Source: Alphaproteobacteria bacterium (lineage in GTDB: Bacteria > Pseudomonadota > Alphaproteobacteria > Micropepsales > Micropepsaceae). Taken from it: a stretch of 64,000 bases of DNA. A program made the position numbers and the translations under genes. Positions 10,862 to 21,048 of the stretch are shown here, piece after piece (position 1 is the stretch's first letter; the number at the start of each line of letters is the position of its first letter). Location: assembly GCA_018971835.1 (NCBI GenBank), contig JAGWZW010000003.1, positions 19,123 through 83,122 of the forward strand. Direction: 5' to 3'. Below the pieces are notes generated by a model that searched no databases, was not told the origin of the DNA, and saw only the letters and a list, made by a program, of their open reading frames with translations.

Positions 10862-12108
10862 GCGCCGAAATCGTGACCTTCGGCTGCCGCCTCAACGCCT
10901 ATGAATCCGAGGCGATGCGCGCCCGCGCCGCTGAGGCGGGCCTCGAAGGCGCGATCATCTTCAATACCTGCGCGGTGACGGGCGAGGCGGTGCGCCAGTC
11001 GCGCCAGGCCATCCGCAAGGCGCGGCGGGCCAATCCGGGCGCGAAGATCATCGTCACCGGCTGCGCGGCGCAGACCGATCCCGCCGCCTATGCCCAGATG
11101 CCGGAAGTGGACCTGGTGCTCGGCAATATCGAGAAACTAGAAACCGGGAGTTATGCCTTCGGCCTCGACGGCGCCGAGCGGGTGCGGGTCAACGACATCA
11201 TGAGCGTGAAGGAAACCGCGGCCCAATTCGTCGATTCCTTCGAGGGCCGCACGCGCGCCTTCCTGCAGGTGCAGAACGGCTGCGACCATCGCTGCACCTT
11301 CTGTATAATCCCTTATGGCCGCGGCAATTCGCGCAGCGTGCCGGTGGGCGCGGTGATCAGCGAGGCGCGGCGGCTGGCGGCGGCGGGCTTTGCCGAACTG
11401 GTGCTGACCGGCGTGGACCTCACGGCCTATGGCGCCGACCTGCCCGGCGCGCCGACCCTGGGGCAGCTGGTGCAAAAAATCCTGAAGCTGGTGCCCGAGC
11501 TGAAGCGCCTGCGTCTTTCTTCCATCGATTCCATTGAGGCGGACGACACATTGATGCGCGCCATTGCGGAGGAGGAACGGCTGATGCCGCATTTTCATCT
11601 CTCCGTGCAGGCCGGCGACGACCTGATCCTCAAGCGCATGAAGCGCCGCCATAGCCGCCGCGACACCATTGAATTTTGTGAAACTGTGCGCGGCCTCAGG
11701 CCCGAGGCCGCCTTCGGTGCCGACCTGATCGCCGCCTTCCCGACCGAAACCGAGGACATGCACCAGAACAGCCTGGCCCTTGTGGACGAAGCCGGGCTCA
11801 CCTATCTCCATGTCTTCCCGTTCAGTCCGCGCCAAGGAACGCCTGCCGCCCGCATGCCGCAATTGTCCCGCCAGACCGTGAAATCCCGCGCTGCCGCGCT
11901 GCGCGCCAAGGGCGACAGCGCACGCGCAACATTCTTCGCCGCGCTCGCCGGCAGCGAGCAGACTTTGCTGGTCGAGGACAACGGGCTCGGTCGCACGCCA
12001 TGTTTTGCGCCGGTCCGGTTCGCGGGCGCGGCGGAAGCGGGCAGCTTCGTCCGCGTACGCATCACCGGCGTGGCGGGCGACCATCTCAGCGGCGAAATCC
12101 TGTCATGA
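10858..12108 (+). CDS. mtaB: tRNA t6A37 methylthiotransferase MtaB-like radical SAM protein
   Basis: 416 aa; VTFGCRLNAYESEAMR, FNTCAVTGEAVRQSRQAIRK, QNGCDHRCTFCIIPYGRGNSRS radical SAM motif; 4-bp overlap with dapF. Confidence 0.93.
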   Translation: MSAEIVTFGCRLNAYESEAMRARAAEAGLEGAIIFNTCAVTGEAVRQSRQAIRKARRANPGAKIIVTGCAAQTDPAAYAQMPEVDLVLGNIEKLETGSYAFGLDGAERVRVNDIMSVKETAAQFVDSFEGRTRAFLQVQNGCDHRCTFCIIPYGRGNSRSVPVGAVISEARRLAAAGFAELVLTGVDLTAYGADLPGAPTLGQLVQKILKLVPELKRLRLSSIDSIEADDTLMRAIAEEERLMPHFHLSVQAGDDLILKRMKRRHSRRDTIEFCETVRGLRPEAAFGADLIAAFPTETEDMHQNSLALVDEAGLTYLHVFPFSPRQGTPAARMPQLSRQTVKSRAAALRAKGDSARATFFAALAGSEQTLLVEDNGLGRTPCFAPVRFAGAAEAGSFVRVRITGVAGDHLSGEILS

Positions 12109-13049
12109 GAACCTTCGGAGAAGCCCCGCCGCCGCCCACCCTGTTCGAGCGGCTCAAATCGGGCCTGGCCCGCAGCAGCGGCGCCTTCGGCCAGAACCTC
12201 ACCGCCGTCTTCACCCATAAGAAGCTCGATGCCGAAACCGTGGCCGAACTGGAAGAGGCCCTCATCAAGGGCGATCTGGGCGCCGGGCTGGCGGTGAAAC
12301 TCGCCGCCGCCGTCGCCAAGGGCCGCTACAACAAGGAAATTTCCGAAAGCGAGTTGCGCGCGGTGCTGGCGGCGGAAATCGGCAAGGTTCTGGCCCCGGT
12401 CGAAAAGCCCTTCGCCGTCGATCAGACAAAGAGGCCCTATATCGTGCTGGTGGCCGGCGTAAACGGCACCGGCAAGACCACGACCATCGGCAAGATCGCC
12501 AAGCGCCTTGCCGATGAAGGCCACAAGGTCGTGCTGGCCGCGGGCGACACCTTCCGCGCTGCCGCCATCGAACAGCTTCAGATCTGGGGCCAGCGCACCG
12601 GCGCGGACGTGGTGGCGCGCGCGGCCGGCGCCGATGCGGCAGGCCTTGCCTACGATGCCATCGAGCGCGCACGACAGGTGAACGCCGACGTCGTGCTGAT
12701 CGACACCGCCGGCCGCCTGCAGAACAAGGCCGGGCTGATGGCCGAACTGGAAAAGATGGTGCGTGTCATAAAGAAACTCGATGCGTTTGCGCCGCATTCG
12801 GTGCTGCTGGTGCTTGACGCCACGACCGGGCAGAACGCGATCTCGCAAGTGGAGGCGTTCAGGGCCGCCGTACCGCTCAGCGGCCTGGTCATGACCAAAC
12901 TGGACGGCACGGCCAAGGGCGGCATCCTGGTGGCGTTGGCGGACAAATTCGGCTTGCCCGTGCATTTCATCGGCGTGGGCGAAACCGCTGAAGACCTGCA
13001 GGTCTTTTCCGCCGATGCCTTCGCCCGGGCACTGACGGGGGCAGCATGA
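12105..13049 (+). CDS. ftsY: Signal recognition particle receptor FtsY
   Basis: 314 aa from ATG 12105; VLVAGVNGTGKTTTIGKIAKRL, AAGDTFRAAAIEQLQIW, DTAGRLQNKAGLMAEL, TKLDGTAKGG. Confidence 0.96.
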   Translation: MRTFGEAPPPPTLFERLKSGLARSSGAFGQNLTAVFTHKKLDAETVAELEEALIKGDLGAGLAVKLAAAVAKGRYNKEISESELRAVLAAEIGKVLAPVEKPFAVDQTKRPYIVLVAGVNGTGKTTTIGKIAKRLADEGHKVVLAAGDTFRAAAIEQLQIWGQRTGADVVARAAGADAAGLAYDAIERARQVNADVVLIDTAGRLQNKAGLMAELEKMVRVIKKLDAFAPHSVLLVLDATTGQNAISQVEAFRAAVPLSGLVMTKLDGTAKGGILVALADKFGLPVHFIGVGETAEDLQVFSADAFARALTGAA

Positions 13050-13645
13050 CCCAGAGCGTCAAAAGCCAGAACGCCAAGCCCGCCCCGGCCATCCCGCTGA
13101 TGCGCCTGCTGACCGACCTGGGGCCGCTGATCCTGTTCTTCGCCAGCTTCGAGGTCTATGGGATTTTCGTCGCCACCGCGGCGTTCATGGCGGCCGTGCT
13201 GGTGGCGCTCGGCTTCGGCTACTGGCGGGAACGCAAAGTTCTGCCGATGCCGCTGTTCACCGCCGTTCTGGTGCTGATTTTCGGCGGCCTGACGCTCTAT
13301 CTGAAGAACGACATGTTCATCAAGATGAAGCCCACGGTGCTTTATGCGTTTTTCGGCGTGCTGCTGATCGGCGGATTGTCCTTCAATCGCCTTTTCATCA
13401 AATATGTCTTTGCCCAGGCGTTCGAACTGAGCGAAACGGGCTGGCGCAAACTGACCTGGCGCTGGGGCCTTTTCTTCGTGACGCTGGCAGGCGTCAACGA
13501 AGCGGTGTGGCGCAATTTCTCGACCTCGACCTGGGTGGACTTCAAGGTCTGGGGCATCATGCCTCTGATTTTCCTTTTCGCACTTGCGCAGACGCCGCTG
13601 GTGCTTGCGCATCAGATCGAAGAACGAAGCGACGACGAAAGCTGA
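13046..13645 (+). CDS. yciB: Inner membrane-spanning protein YciB / septation protein A (IspZ)
   Basis: 199 aa; LLTDLGPLILFFASFEVYGIFVATAAFMAAVLVALGFGYW and NEAVWRNFSTSTWVDFKVWGI are typical of the family. Confidence 0.93.
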   Translation: MTQSVKSQNAKPAPAIPLMRLLTDLGPLILFFASFEVYGIFVATAAFMAAVLVALGFGYWRERKVLPMPLFTAVLVLIFGGLTLYLKNDMFIKMKPTVLYAFFGVLLIGGLSFNRLFIKYVFAQAFELSETGWRKLTWRWGLFFVTLAGVNEAVWRNFSTSTWVDFKVWGIMPLIFLFALAQTPLVLAHQIEERSDDES

Positions 13646-13653
13646 AGCCGCTG

Positions 13654-14193
13654 TCAGACCGGATTCGTGAACGGTTGGAAGACGGTTTGGTCTTTTGTTT
13701 CGCGGTAATGGCGCAGCGCCCAATGCACGCTGGGAAACGCCAGCGTATCCCACGGAATATCGTCCCACGCAAAGAGACGGACCTCCAGGCTTTCCGGCCC
13801 CGGCGCAATCCGGGGCGCGGCCAGCCGCGCGCGATACATCAAATGGACCTGGCTGATGTGCGGCACCGCGTAGACCGCCAGCAATGCGTCCAGGGCGATC
13901 TCGCAACAGGCTTCTTCGCGGGCTTCGCGGCGCGCGCCATCCTCGGGCGCTTCATGTTCCTCGAGAAATCCGGCAGGGAGGGTCCAGTAGTTTTTTCGCG
14001 GTTCGATAGCGCGGCGGCACAACAGGATGTGGCGTTCATGCGTCACGACTGCGCCGACGATGATCTTGGGATTGGTGTAATGGATATGGCCGCATGCGCC
14101 GCAGACGTAACGCTGGACATTGTCCCCGTCTGGAACGCGCAGGGAAAAATGCGGCCCCGGCGGCGGCGGTACGGGATGTTTGCGTTCGCTCAT
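13654..14193 (-). CDS. NUDIX hydrolase
   Basis: 179 aa; Zn-ribbon-like CGACGHIHYTNPK then Nudix-box-like GFLEEHEAPEDGARREAREEACCEI. Confidence 0.9.
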   Translation of the reverse strand: MSERKHPVPPPPGPHFSLRVPDGDNVQRYVCGACGHIHYTNPKIIVGAVVTHERHILLCRRAIEPRKNYWTLPAGFLEEHEAPEDGARREAREEACCEIALDALLAVYAVPHISQVHLMYRARLAAPRIAPGPESLEVRLFAWDDIPWDTLAFPSVHWALRHYRETKDQTVFQPFTNPV

Positions 14194-14495
14194 TGCGGCG
14201 CCTCTACCCTGCTCTGCACGCACTGCGATAGTTCAAAACCGGTGCAATGTCCAAAATACAGACGAAGGTGGAACGATTTTCGATTCGAACCTGTTGTCGA
14301 AACCCTCATCTCTCGTCTAATCTGCTCCCTGCCGCGGGCAACTCGTGCGTGTGGCAGGGTAAGCCCGGCATTGCATCGGAAGTTTGGAGCGTGTTGCGGC
14401 GGGTGCGGTGCGGGGAATGTTGGCGATCCCGGTCCGGCGTATACGGACGATCGTAAAATCAATTCAGCAAAATTCGATGTGGCAGGGGTTGCTCC

Positions 14496-15011
14496 ATGAC
14501 GTTGAAGGGACAGCGCAAGGCGAACGGGGCGCTTGAGTTCGCGACGGCGCCTTCGCATCTCATACGCCGTTGCCAGCAATTTTACGGCGATCTTTATTCG
14601 CGGGAAACCGGCGCACGCGATCTCACCAAGCAGCAATTCACCGTGCTCTGCGCGCTGGAAAACCACGAAGGCACCAGCCAGACTGCGCTTGTGGAGATGA
14701 CGGGTATCGACCGTTCGACGCTGGCGGAAATGGTCCGCCGCATGCTCGAAAAAGGGCTGATCTCGCGCGAGCGCACCGAGGCGGACCAGCGCGCCAATGC
14801 GGTCGCCATCACGCTGGCCGGACGCAAGGCGCTGCGCGCAGCGCGCGCCGCCGCCGACCGCGCGGAGAAAGCCCTGCTCGACGTGCTGCCCGCCACCGAA
14901 CGCACACGCTTCCTCAAATCGCTGGCGGCCATCGCCTCGGCGGCCGACGCCCTGGCCGAGGACGGGCCGCTGCGCCCGCGGCGCAAACCGCTCATCCGGC
15001 GGCGCAGCTAA
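14496..15011 (+). CDS. MarR family transcriptional regulator
   Basis: 171 aa; QQFTVLCALENHEGTSQTALVEMTGIDRSTLAEMVRRMLEKGLISRERTEADQRANAVAITLAGRKAL. Confidence 0.9.
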   Translation: MTLKGQRKANGALEFATAPSHLIRRCQQFYGDLYSRETGARDLTKQQFTVLCALENHEGTSQTALVEMTGIDRSTLAEMVRRMLEKGLISRERTEADQRANAVAITLAGRKALRAARAAADRAEKALLDVLPATERTRFLKSLAAIASAADALAEDGPLRPRRKPLIRRRS

Positions 15012-15021
15012 GTCTCAGCGA

Positions 15022-15228
15022 TCATACACGAATATCAAGCTGCGAACCGGGCCGCGCGGCAGGCGCATAACCGGCGGCCGGCGCGCTTGACGCCGGCGGA
15101 CTGGCGGCCGGCGGGGACGGCTTGGCGTCCGTTTCAAAGCTGGCCGGTGTGAACGCCGTCGGCTTGGCAGCGGCAGCCGCGCGTGGCGGCTGGCTGGCGA
15201 CAAGAAGGTTGGCGGCGCTGATCTGCAT
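15022..15228 (-). CDS. Small hypothetical protein with MQISAANLL start
   Basis: 68 aa; MQISAANLLVASQPPRAAAAAKPTAFTPASFETDAKPSPPAASPPASSAPAAGYAPAARPGSQLDIRV; 41 bp downstream of ccmG on the same strand. Confidence 0.5.
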   Translation of the reverse strand: MQISAANLLVASQPPRAAAAAKPTAFTPASFETDAKPSPPAASPPASSAPAAGYAPAARPGSQLDIRV

Positions 15229-15269
15229 GCCGCCGAGGATTTCAGATCATGGTTGCCAAAAACTGAAGA

Positions 15270-15812
15270 TCAGCCGTCGGCCTTGGCCTTGGCAATCGCG
15301 GGCAGGATTTCGTTCCGGAGGATTTCCGGCGTCAGCGGGCCGGCATGGCGCAGGCGGATGACACCCTTGCCGTCGATCACGAAAGTTTCGGGCACGCCAT
15401 AGAGGCCGAACTGGATGCCGACGCTGCCGCTTTCATCCAGCCCCACGCGCATGAACGGATTGCCGACATCGGCCAGGAAGGCACGCGCATTCTCGGGCGT
15501 GTCCTTGTAGACCATGCCGTAGAAGTCCACGCCCGGGATATGGGCAAGATCGGGCAGTACCGGCGCCTCGTCGCGACAGGGAATGCACCAGGAGGCGAAA
15601 GCGTTCAGCACCGTGACATGGCCGCCCGCCAGATCGGCCGGCCCGAAGCCCTTGTCGCCCGGATTGAGCGGCGGAACGGTGACGGCCGGCGCCGGCTTAT
15701 TGATGAGCACCGACGGCAGTTCCCCCGGTGGCGGCGCCAGCAAACCGCGATAGAGCATGACGGCGAGCGCCCCGAAGAGCAGGACCGGAATGATGAAAAT
15801 AAGCCGTTTCAC
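15270..15812 (-). CDS. ccmG: DsbE/CcmG family thiol:disulfide interchange protein
   Basis: 180 aa from GTG 15812; single TM, NAFASWCIPCRDEAPVLPDLA, YKDTPENARAFLADVGNPF, VYGVPETFVIDGKG-type ending. Confidence 0.93.
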   Translation of the reverse strand: MKRLIFIIPVLLFGALAVMLYRGLLAPPPGELPSVLINKPAPAVTVPPLNPGDKGFGPADLAGGHVTVLNAFASWCIPCRDEAPVLPDLAHIPGVDFYGMVYKDTPENARAFLADVGNPFMRVGLDESGSVGIQFGLYGVPETFVIDGKGVIRLRHAGPLTPEILRNEILPAIAKAKADG

Positions 15813-15982
15813 TTTTTCGCGTCCTTCAGGCCTTCGAGCAGCGTGAGGGCCGCGCGCGTGCGGCGGTAGGAATTGAGCGTCACGAATGTGGCCGCCCCGA
15901 TGCCCAGCGCCGAAAGGCCATAGGAAGGCCAGACGAAGGCCGCATAGCCGCCCATCGCAAAAAACGCCGCCACACCGCTCAT
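15809..15982 (-). CDS. ccmD: Heme exporter protein CcmD
   Basis: 57 aa; MSGVAAFFAMGGYAAFVWPSYGLSALGIGAATFVTLNSYRRTRAALTLLEGLKDAKK; 4-bp overlaps with ccmC and ccmG. Confidence 0.85.
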   Translation of the reverse strand: MSGVAAFFAMGGYAAFVWPSYGLSALGIGAATFVTLNSYRRTRAALTLLEGLKDAKK

Positions 15983-16695
15983 AACCCGCCCCCCTGCAAT
16001 TGCAGCGCGCGGGCCCGCCGCGCCAGGATCTCGGTACGGATGCGTACCATCCACAGCGCCCCGAACAGGAACACATAACCCGCCATCATCAGCATCAGCG
16101 GCCACAGGAACACCGGCGCGATCTTGCCGGTGAAGATGCTCTCGCCCTGATGCAGGGTGTTCCACCACTGCACCGAGAAATAGATGATCGGCAGATCGAC
16201 CACGCCCACCAGCGCCAGGATGGCGGCGGCGCGGGCGGCCCGCGTCTCGTCCTCGATGGCGTTCCACAGCGCCATGTAGCCGAGATAGAGGAAGAACAGG
16301 ATGAGGAACGAGGTCAGCCGCGCGTCCCAGACCCAGTAAGTGCCCCACATCGGCTTGCCCCATAGCGAGCCGGTAATCAGCGCCAGCGCCGTGAACAGCG
16401 CGCCCAGCGGCGCCGCCGACTTGGCCGCCACGTCGGCCAGCGGATGGCGGTTGACCAGGCCCAGCAGCGAGGCCACGCCCATCACGCCATAGGCCATCTC
16501 CCCCACCAGCGCCGCCGGCACATGGATGAACATGATCTTGACGGTGGTGCCCTGCTGGTAGTCCGGCGGCACGCCGAAGAAGGTCAGATAGAGGCCCGAT
16601 GCCAGCGTGAGGACGGCCGCGGCCCAGAACCAGGGCAGGAGTTTCTCGCTGAGGGCGAGGAACCGCTTCGGATTGGCGAGCTCGAAGATGTTCAT
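15979..16695 (-). CDS. ccmC: Heme ABC transporter permease CcmC
   Basis: 238 aa from ATG 16695; MFIHVPAALVGEMAYGVMGVASLLGL, GKPMWGTYWVWDARLTSFLILFFLYLGYMAL (WWD-like). Confidence 0.96.
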   Translation of the reverse strand: MNIFELANPKRFLALSEKLLPWFWAAAVLTLASGLYLTFFGVPPDYQQGTTVKIMFIHVPAALVGEMAYGVMGVASLLGLVNRHPLADVAAKSAAPLGALFTALALITGSLWGKPMWGTYWVWDARLTSFLILFFLYLGYMALWNAIEDETRAARAAAILALVGVVDLPIIYFSVQWWNTLHQGESIFTGKIAPVFLWPLMLMMAGYVFLFGALWMVRIRTEILARRARALQLQGGGL

Positions 16696-16755
16696 GGCGC
16701 CTCTGATGCCCTGTCCGCTGCGCAGTCGCAAGCGGCACGATGTCCGTATTTTTCC

Positions 16756-17421
16756 CTATCCCGCGAGGTTGAGACGCACGGACGCGGCCGCAGCAAAGGG
16801 CGACAGCACCACCGCTGCAAGTGAAAAGGCCGACAGCAACCACATCGCGCCGTTGGCAAGCCCGTCCAGCGCCGCCGACACCGCCCCCGCCCCGAAGATC
16901 ACGGCTGGTGCCAGGAGCGGCAGGATCAGCAGCGGCAGGATCAGCCCCCCGCGCCGCACAGACATGGTCAGCCCCGCCCCCACCGCGCCGATGGCGCTGG
17001 CGGCCGGCGTGCCGATGGCCAGCGACAGGATCAGCGGCACATAGCCGGGTTGGGGAATGTTGAAGAGAAGTGCCAAGAGCGGCGAGAGCAGCGTCAAGGG
17101 CAGGCCCGTGGTCAGCCAGTGGGCCACGATCTTGGCAAAGGCCGAGGTTTCCAGGCCGATGGGCGAAATCGCCATCAGGTCCAGGCTGCCGTCCTCGAAA
17201 TCGGCCTGGAACAGCCGGTCGAGCGAGAGCAGCGCCGCCAGGATGGCCGACACCCAGAGCACGCCGCCGGCAATGCGGCCCAGGAGCTTGAGATCGGCGC
17301 CGACACCCAGCGGCACCAGCGCCGCCACCGCGGCGAAGAAGGCCAGCGCCAGCATCGCCCCGCCGCCCGCGCGCGTGGCGAGGCGGACGTCACGGGCCAG
17401 CAGGGCATAGAAGGAACTCAT
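16756..17421 (-). CDS. ccmB: Heme exporter protein CcmB
   Basis: 221 aa polytopic; WVSAILAALLSLDRLFQADFEDGSLDLMAISPIGLETSAFAKIVAHWLTTGLPLTLLSPLLALLFNIP. Confidence 0.95.
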   Translation of the reverse strand: MSSFYALLARDVRLATRAGGGAMLALAFFAAVAALVPLGVGADLKLLGRIAGGVLWVSAILAALLSLDRLFQADFEDGSLDLMAISPIGLETSAFAKIVAHWLTTGLPLTLLSPLLALLFNIPQPGYVPLILSLAIGTPAASAIGAVGAGLTMSVRRGGLILPLLILPLLAPAVIFGAGAVSAALDGLANGAMWLLSAFSLAAVVLSPFAAAASVRLNLAG

Positions 17422-18041
17422 AGCGCCCCCAGCATCAGCTTGCGGCAGTCGAGGCCGAGCGACTCATGCGTGGCCGCGATCACCATGCCGCCTTCGGCGC
17501 AATGGGCGGTAATCATGTCGGCCACCAGCTTCTTGGCGTTCACGTCCAGCGCGGCCAGCGGCTCGTCGAGCAGCCAGAGCGGCCGGCCGGAGAGCTTGAG
17601 CCGCGCCAGCGCCAGCCGCTTCTTCATGCCGGCGGAGAGATATTGCCCCGGCAGGTCGCGCGCCCGCAGCAGCCCCACGCCCTCCAGCGCCTTGGGGATG
17701 TCGCAGGGCTTGCCGTAATAGCCGGCGTAGAAGGCCAGCGTCTCGGAGGTGGTGAGCTGGGGCTTGACGCCGTCCTGATGGCCGAGCCAGCCGATCTGGC
17801 GGCCGCGCTCCTCGGCATCGGTGATCTGTTCACCCGCTTTGGTGGTGAGCGTGATGGTGCCCGTCAGCGGCGTGAGGTAGCTGCCCAGCATCCGCAGCAG
17901 CGAGGTCTTGCCAGCGCCATTGGGGCCCTCGAGCGACAGCGCCTCGCCCGCCTCGAGACGGAAATCGAGGTCGCGGAAGACCGGGCGGCCGCCGCGCGCG
18001 CAGGCGAGCCCCGCCGCTTCAAGGGAAGTAATATCGGTCAC
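17418..18041 (-). CDS. ccmA: Heme ABC exporter ATP-binding protein CcmA
   Basis: 207 aa; EGPNGAGKTSLLRMLGSYLTPLTG, LSAGMKKRLALARLKLSGRPLWLLDEPLAALD. Confidence 0.96.
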   Translation of the reverse strand: MTDITSLEAAGLACARGGRPVFRDLDFRLEAGEALSLEGPNGAGKTSLLRMLGSYLTPLTGTITLTTKAGEQITDAEERGRQIGWLGHQDGVKPQLTTSETLAFYAGYYGKPCDIPKALEGVGLLRARDLPGQYLSAGMKKRLALARLKLSGRPLWLLDEPLAALDVNAKKLVADMITAHCAEGGMVIAATHESLGLDCRKLMLGAL

Positions 18042-18044
18042 GTC

Positions 18045-18767
18045 TCAATACATATGCTGGCCGCCGTTGATCGACATCGTCGATCCGGTGACGAAACCGG
18101 CCTCGTCGGCAGAGAGGAAAAGAACGCCGCGGGCGATTTCCGCGGCCTTGCCCAGCCGGCCCACGGGAATCTTGGCCACGATCTTCTCCAGCACCTGCGG
18201 GGGGACGGCTGCCACCATGTCGGTATCGATATAGCCCGGCGCGATGGCGTTGACCGTGATGCCCTTCGACGCACCCTCCTGCGCCAGGGCCTTGGTGAAG
18301 CCGTGGATGCCCGATTTGGCTGCGGCATAGTTGACCTGGCCGTACTGGCCGGCCTGGCCGTTGATCGAGCCGATATTGACGATGCGGCCGAAGCCGCGCT
18401 CAAGCATGCTGTCCCACACCGCCTTGCACATGTTGAAGCAGCCGCCGAGATTGACGTCTACCACCTCATCCCAACCGGCGCGGGTCATGCGCTTCATGGT
18501 GGCGTCGCGGGTGATGCCGGCATTGTTGACGACAATGTCCACCGGCCCGAGTTCGGCCACCACCTGGGCGACACCCTTCAGGCAACTCTCGTAATTGGCC
18601 ACATCCCACTTGTAGGAGGCGATGCCGGTGCGCTGGCTGAATTCCCGGGCGCGCTCCTCATTGCCCGCATAATTGGCGGCCACCTTGTATCCGGCATCGC
18701 GCAGGGCCACCGAAACGGCCTCGCCAATCCCCCGTGTTCCGCCCGTGACAATTGCAACCCGTGCCAT
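18045..18767 (-). CDS. phbB: Acetoacetyl-CoA reductase
   Basis: 240 aa; [78 protein letters not shown]. Confidence 0.94.
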   Translation of the reverse strand: MARVAIVTGGTRGIGEAVSVALRDAGYKVAANYAGNEERAREFSQRTGIASYKWDVANYESCLKGVAQVVAELGPVDIVVNNAGITRDATMKRMTRAGWDEVVDVNLGGCFNMCKAVWDSMLERGFGRIVNIGSINGQAGQYGQVNYAAAKSGIHGFTKALAQEGASKGITVNAIAPGYIDTDMVAAVPPQVLEKIVAKIPVGRLGKAAEIARGVLFLSADEAGFVTGSTMSINGGQHMY

Positions 18768-18899
18768 TTCCAATCCCTCTCTCGATTCTCTTGAACGATA
18801 CGATCAAAATGCGGCTGGCCGGCCGCATTTCCTTGCGCGACCAGTCCAGCCTATCTTTCTTCCGCCCGTCAATACGACTTGGGGACTATCGGCGTGGAA

Positions 18900-20072
18900 T
18901 CAGCGCTCGACACAAAGAGCGATGCCCATGCCGCCACCGATGCACAGTGTGGCCAAACCTTTCCTGGCGTCACGTTTGCCCATCTCGAACAGCAGGGTGG
19001 TGAGCACGCGCGCGCCCGAAGCGCCGATGGGATGGCCGATGGCGATGGCGCCGCCATTGACGTTGACCTTCTCGGTATCCCAACCCAGATCCTTGTTGAC
19101 GGCGCAGGCCTGGGCAGCAAAGGCCTCGTTGGCCTCGACCAGATCGAGATCGGCGGTGCTCCAGCCCGCCTTCTTGAGCGCGGCGCGGCTGGCCGGGATC
19201 GGGCCGGAGCCCATCAGCGCCGGATCGACGCCGGCATGGGCCCAGGAGGCGATGCGGGCGAGCGGAGTGAGGCCGCGGGCCTTGGCCGTTTCGGCGCTCA
19301 TCAGCACCACGGCAGCGGCGCCGTCATTGATGCCGGAGGCGTTGGCGGCCGTCACCGTGCCGTCCTTCTGGAAGGCCGGCTTGAGGCCGGAAACAGACTC
19401 ATAAGTCACGCCGTCGCGGATATATTCGTCAGTATCGACGACGGTTTCGCCCTTGCGCGTCTTGATGGTGACCGGGACGATCTCGTCCTTGAAGCGGCCG
19501 GACTTGCGCGCCGCTTCGGCCTTGTTCTGCGAGGCGACGGCGAAGCGATCCTGCTCCTCGCGCGTGATCTGCCACTGGCGGGCGACGTTCTCGGCGGTGA
19601 CTCCCATGTGGTAGCCGTTGAAGGCATCCCACAGCCCGTCCTTGATCATGGTATCGGTGAATTCGAGCCCGCCCATCTTCACGCCGTTCCTGAGGTGGGC
19701 GGCGTGCTGGGCCTGGCTCATCGATTCCTGGCCGCCGGCCACCACGATGCCGGCATCGCCGTTCCTGATCTGCTGGAAGCCCAGCGCCACGGCGCGCAGG
19801 CCCGAGCCGCAGAGCTGGTTGACCAGCCAGGCCGGGCTTTCCACCGGCACGCCGGCGGCGATGGCAGCCTGGCGGCCCGGATTCTGGCCATGTCCGGCGG
19901 TGAGGATCTGGCCCATGATGACCTCGTCCACTTCCTTGCCTGCGACCCCGGCCCGCCTCATGGCGCCCGCGATGGCCACGCGGCCAAGCTCATGGGCCGG
20001 AAGCGCGGCCAGCGAGCCGTTGAACGAGCCCACGGGGGTGCGGGCGGCGGAAACGATGACGACATCAGTCAT
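18900..20072 (-). CDS. phaA: Acetyl-CoA acetyltransferase (beta-ketothiolase)
   Basis: 390 aa; [73 protein letters not shown]. Confidence 0.96.
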   Translation of the reverse strand: MTDVVIVSAARTPVGSFNGSLAALPAHELGRVAIAGAMRRAGVAGKEVDEVIMGQILTAGHGQNPGRQAAIAAGVPVESPAWLVNQLCGSGLRAVALGFQQIRNGDAGIVVAGGQESMSQAQHAAHLRNGVKMGGLEFTDTMIKDGLWDAFNGYHMGVTAENVARQWQITREEQDRFAVASQNKAEAARKSGRFKDEIVPVTIKTRKGETVVDTDEYIRDGVTYESVSGLKPAFQKDGTVTAANASGINDGAAAVVLMSAETAKARGLTPLARIASWAHAGVDPALMGSGPIPASRAALKKAGWSTADLDLVEANEAFAAQACAVNKDLGWDTEKVNVNGGAIAIGHPIGASGARVLTTLLFEMGKRDARKGLATLCIGGGMGIALCVER

Positions 20073-20303
20073 GGAAAAATCTCCGGGGGCGACAGGATTG
20101 CGCGCGGCCGGGAAAATGACGCGATTGCGAGCGGCGGTAAACTAGGATTTTTCCTGCAACAGAAACAAAAGGTTAGATTGATGTTGCCGTGGTGCAGTGC
20201 AAAGGCGGTGGCAACAAGACACTGGACAGGGGCGAGGCGGTAATGCTGTTGTAAGTAGGGATAAACGCCCTTCGGACGGCGTGGAACACAACAACGGTGA
20301 CGC

Positions 20304-20915
20304 GTGACAGAAGATCAGGGCAAGACGGGCGCTCCCGTCATCATCAAGAAATACGCCAACCGGCGGCTCTACAACACGCAGACCTCCAGCTACGTCACGC
20401 TCGATCATCTCTGCGAGATGGTGAAAGAGGGCGTGGACTTTGAAGTGCGCGATGCGCGCTCCGGCGAGGACATCACCCGCTCGGTGCTGACGCAGATCAT
20501 CTTCGAGGAGGAAGGCAAGGGCCAAAATCTCCTGCCCATCCGCTTCCTGCGCCAGCTCATCCGCATGTATGGCGATTCGTTGCAGGCCTTCGTGCCGGGC
20601 TATCTCGACCTGTCGATGGAGAGCTTCGCCAAGAATCAGGAGGCCATGCGCCACCGCCTGGCCGAGGCCTTCGGCGGCGGCTCATCCGCGCTCGAAAACC
20701 TGACGCGGCAGAACCTCGCCATCTTCGACCGCGCGATGAAGATGTTTTCTCCCTTCGGCCTGGCCGCCGCACAGCATGGCGAGGAGGCCGCAGCCGCCAA
20801 ACCGGCCGCCGGTGCGCCGGCGCCCAAGGCGCCGCCTTCGGAGGACATCAGCGAGCTTAAGAGCGAGATCGAGGCGATGCGCAAGCAACTCTCCGAACTC
20901 GCCCAGCGGAAGTGA
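20304..20915 (+). CDS. phaR: Polyhydroxyalkanoate synthesis repressor PhaR
   Basis: 203 aa; VIIKKYANRRLYNTQTSSYVTLDHLCEMVKEGVDFEVRDARSGEDITRSVLTQIIFEEE. Confidence 0.95.
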   Translation: MTEDQGKTGAPVIIKKYANRRLYNTQTSSYVTLDHLCEMVKEGVDFEVRDARSGEDITRSVLTQIIFEEEGKGQNLLPIRFLRQLIRMYGDSLQAFVPGYLDLSMESFAKNQEAMRHRLAEAFGGGSSALENLTRQNLAIFDRAMKMFSPFGLAAAQHGEEAAAAKPAAGAPAPKAPPSEDISELKSEIEAMRKQLSELAQRK

Positions 20916-21048
20916 CAGCCGCTCCGCCTGCGGCAGAACTGTCGCATAGGATGGATCCAACGCTTTCCTCTTTCCCACACGGGACGGCGCAGGCGCGGTG
21001 AAGGAGCATTGTCGCAGGCGCCTGGCTTCCTGAAAGCGCGATAACGCC

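Noticed and set aside
14190-14666. 158-aa minus-strand ORF
   Set aside because: Overlaps MarR and NUDIX starts; Arg-rich with no family signal.
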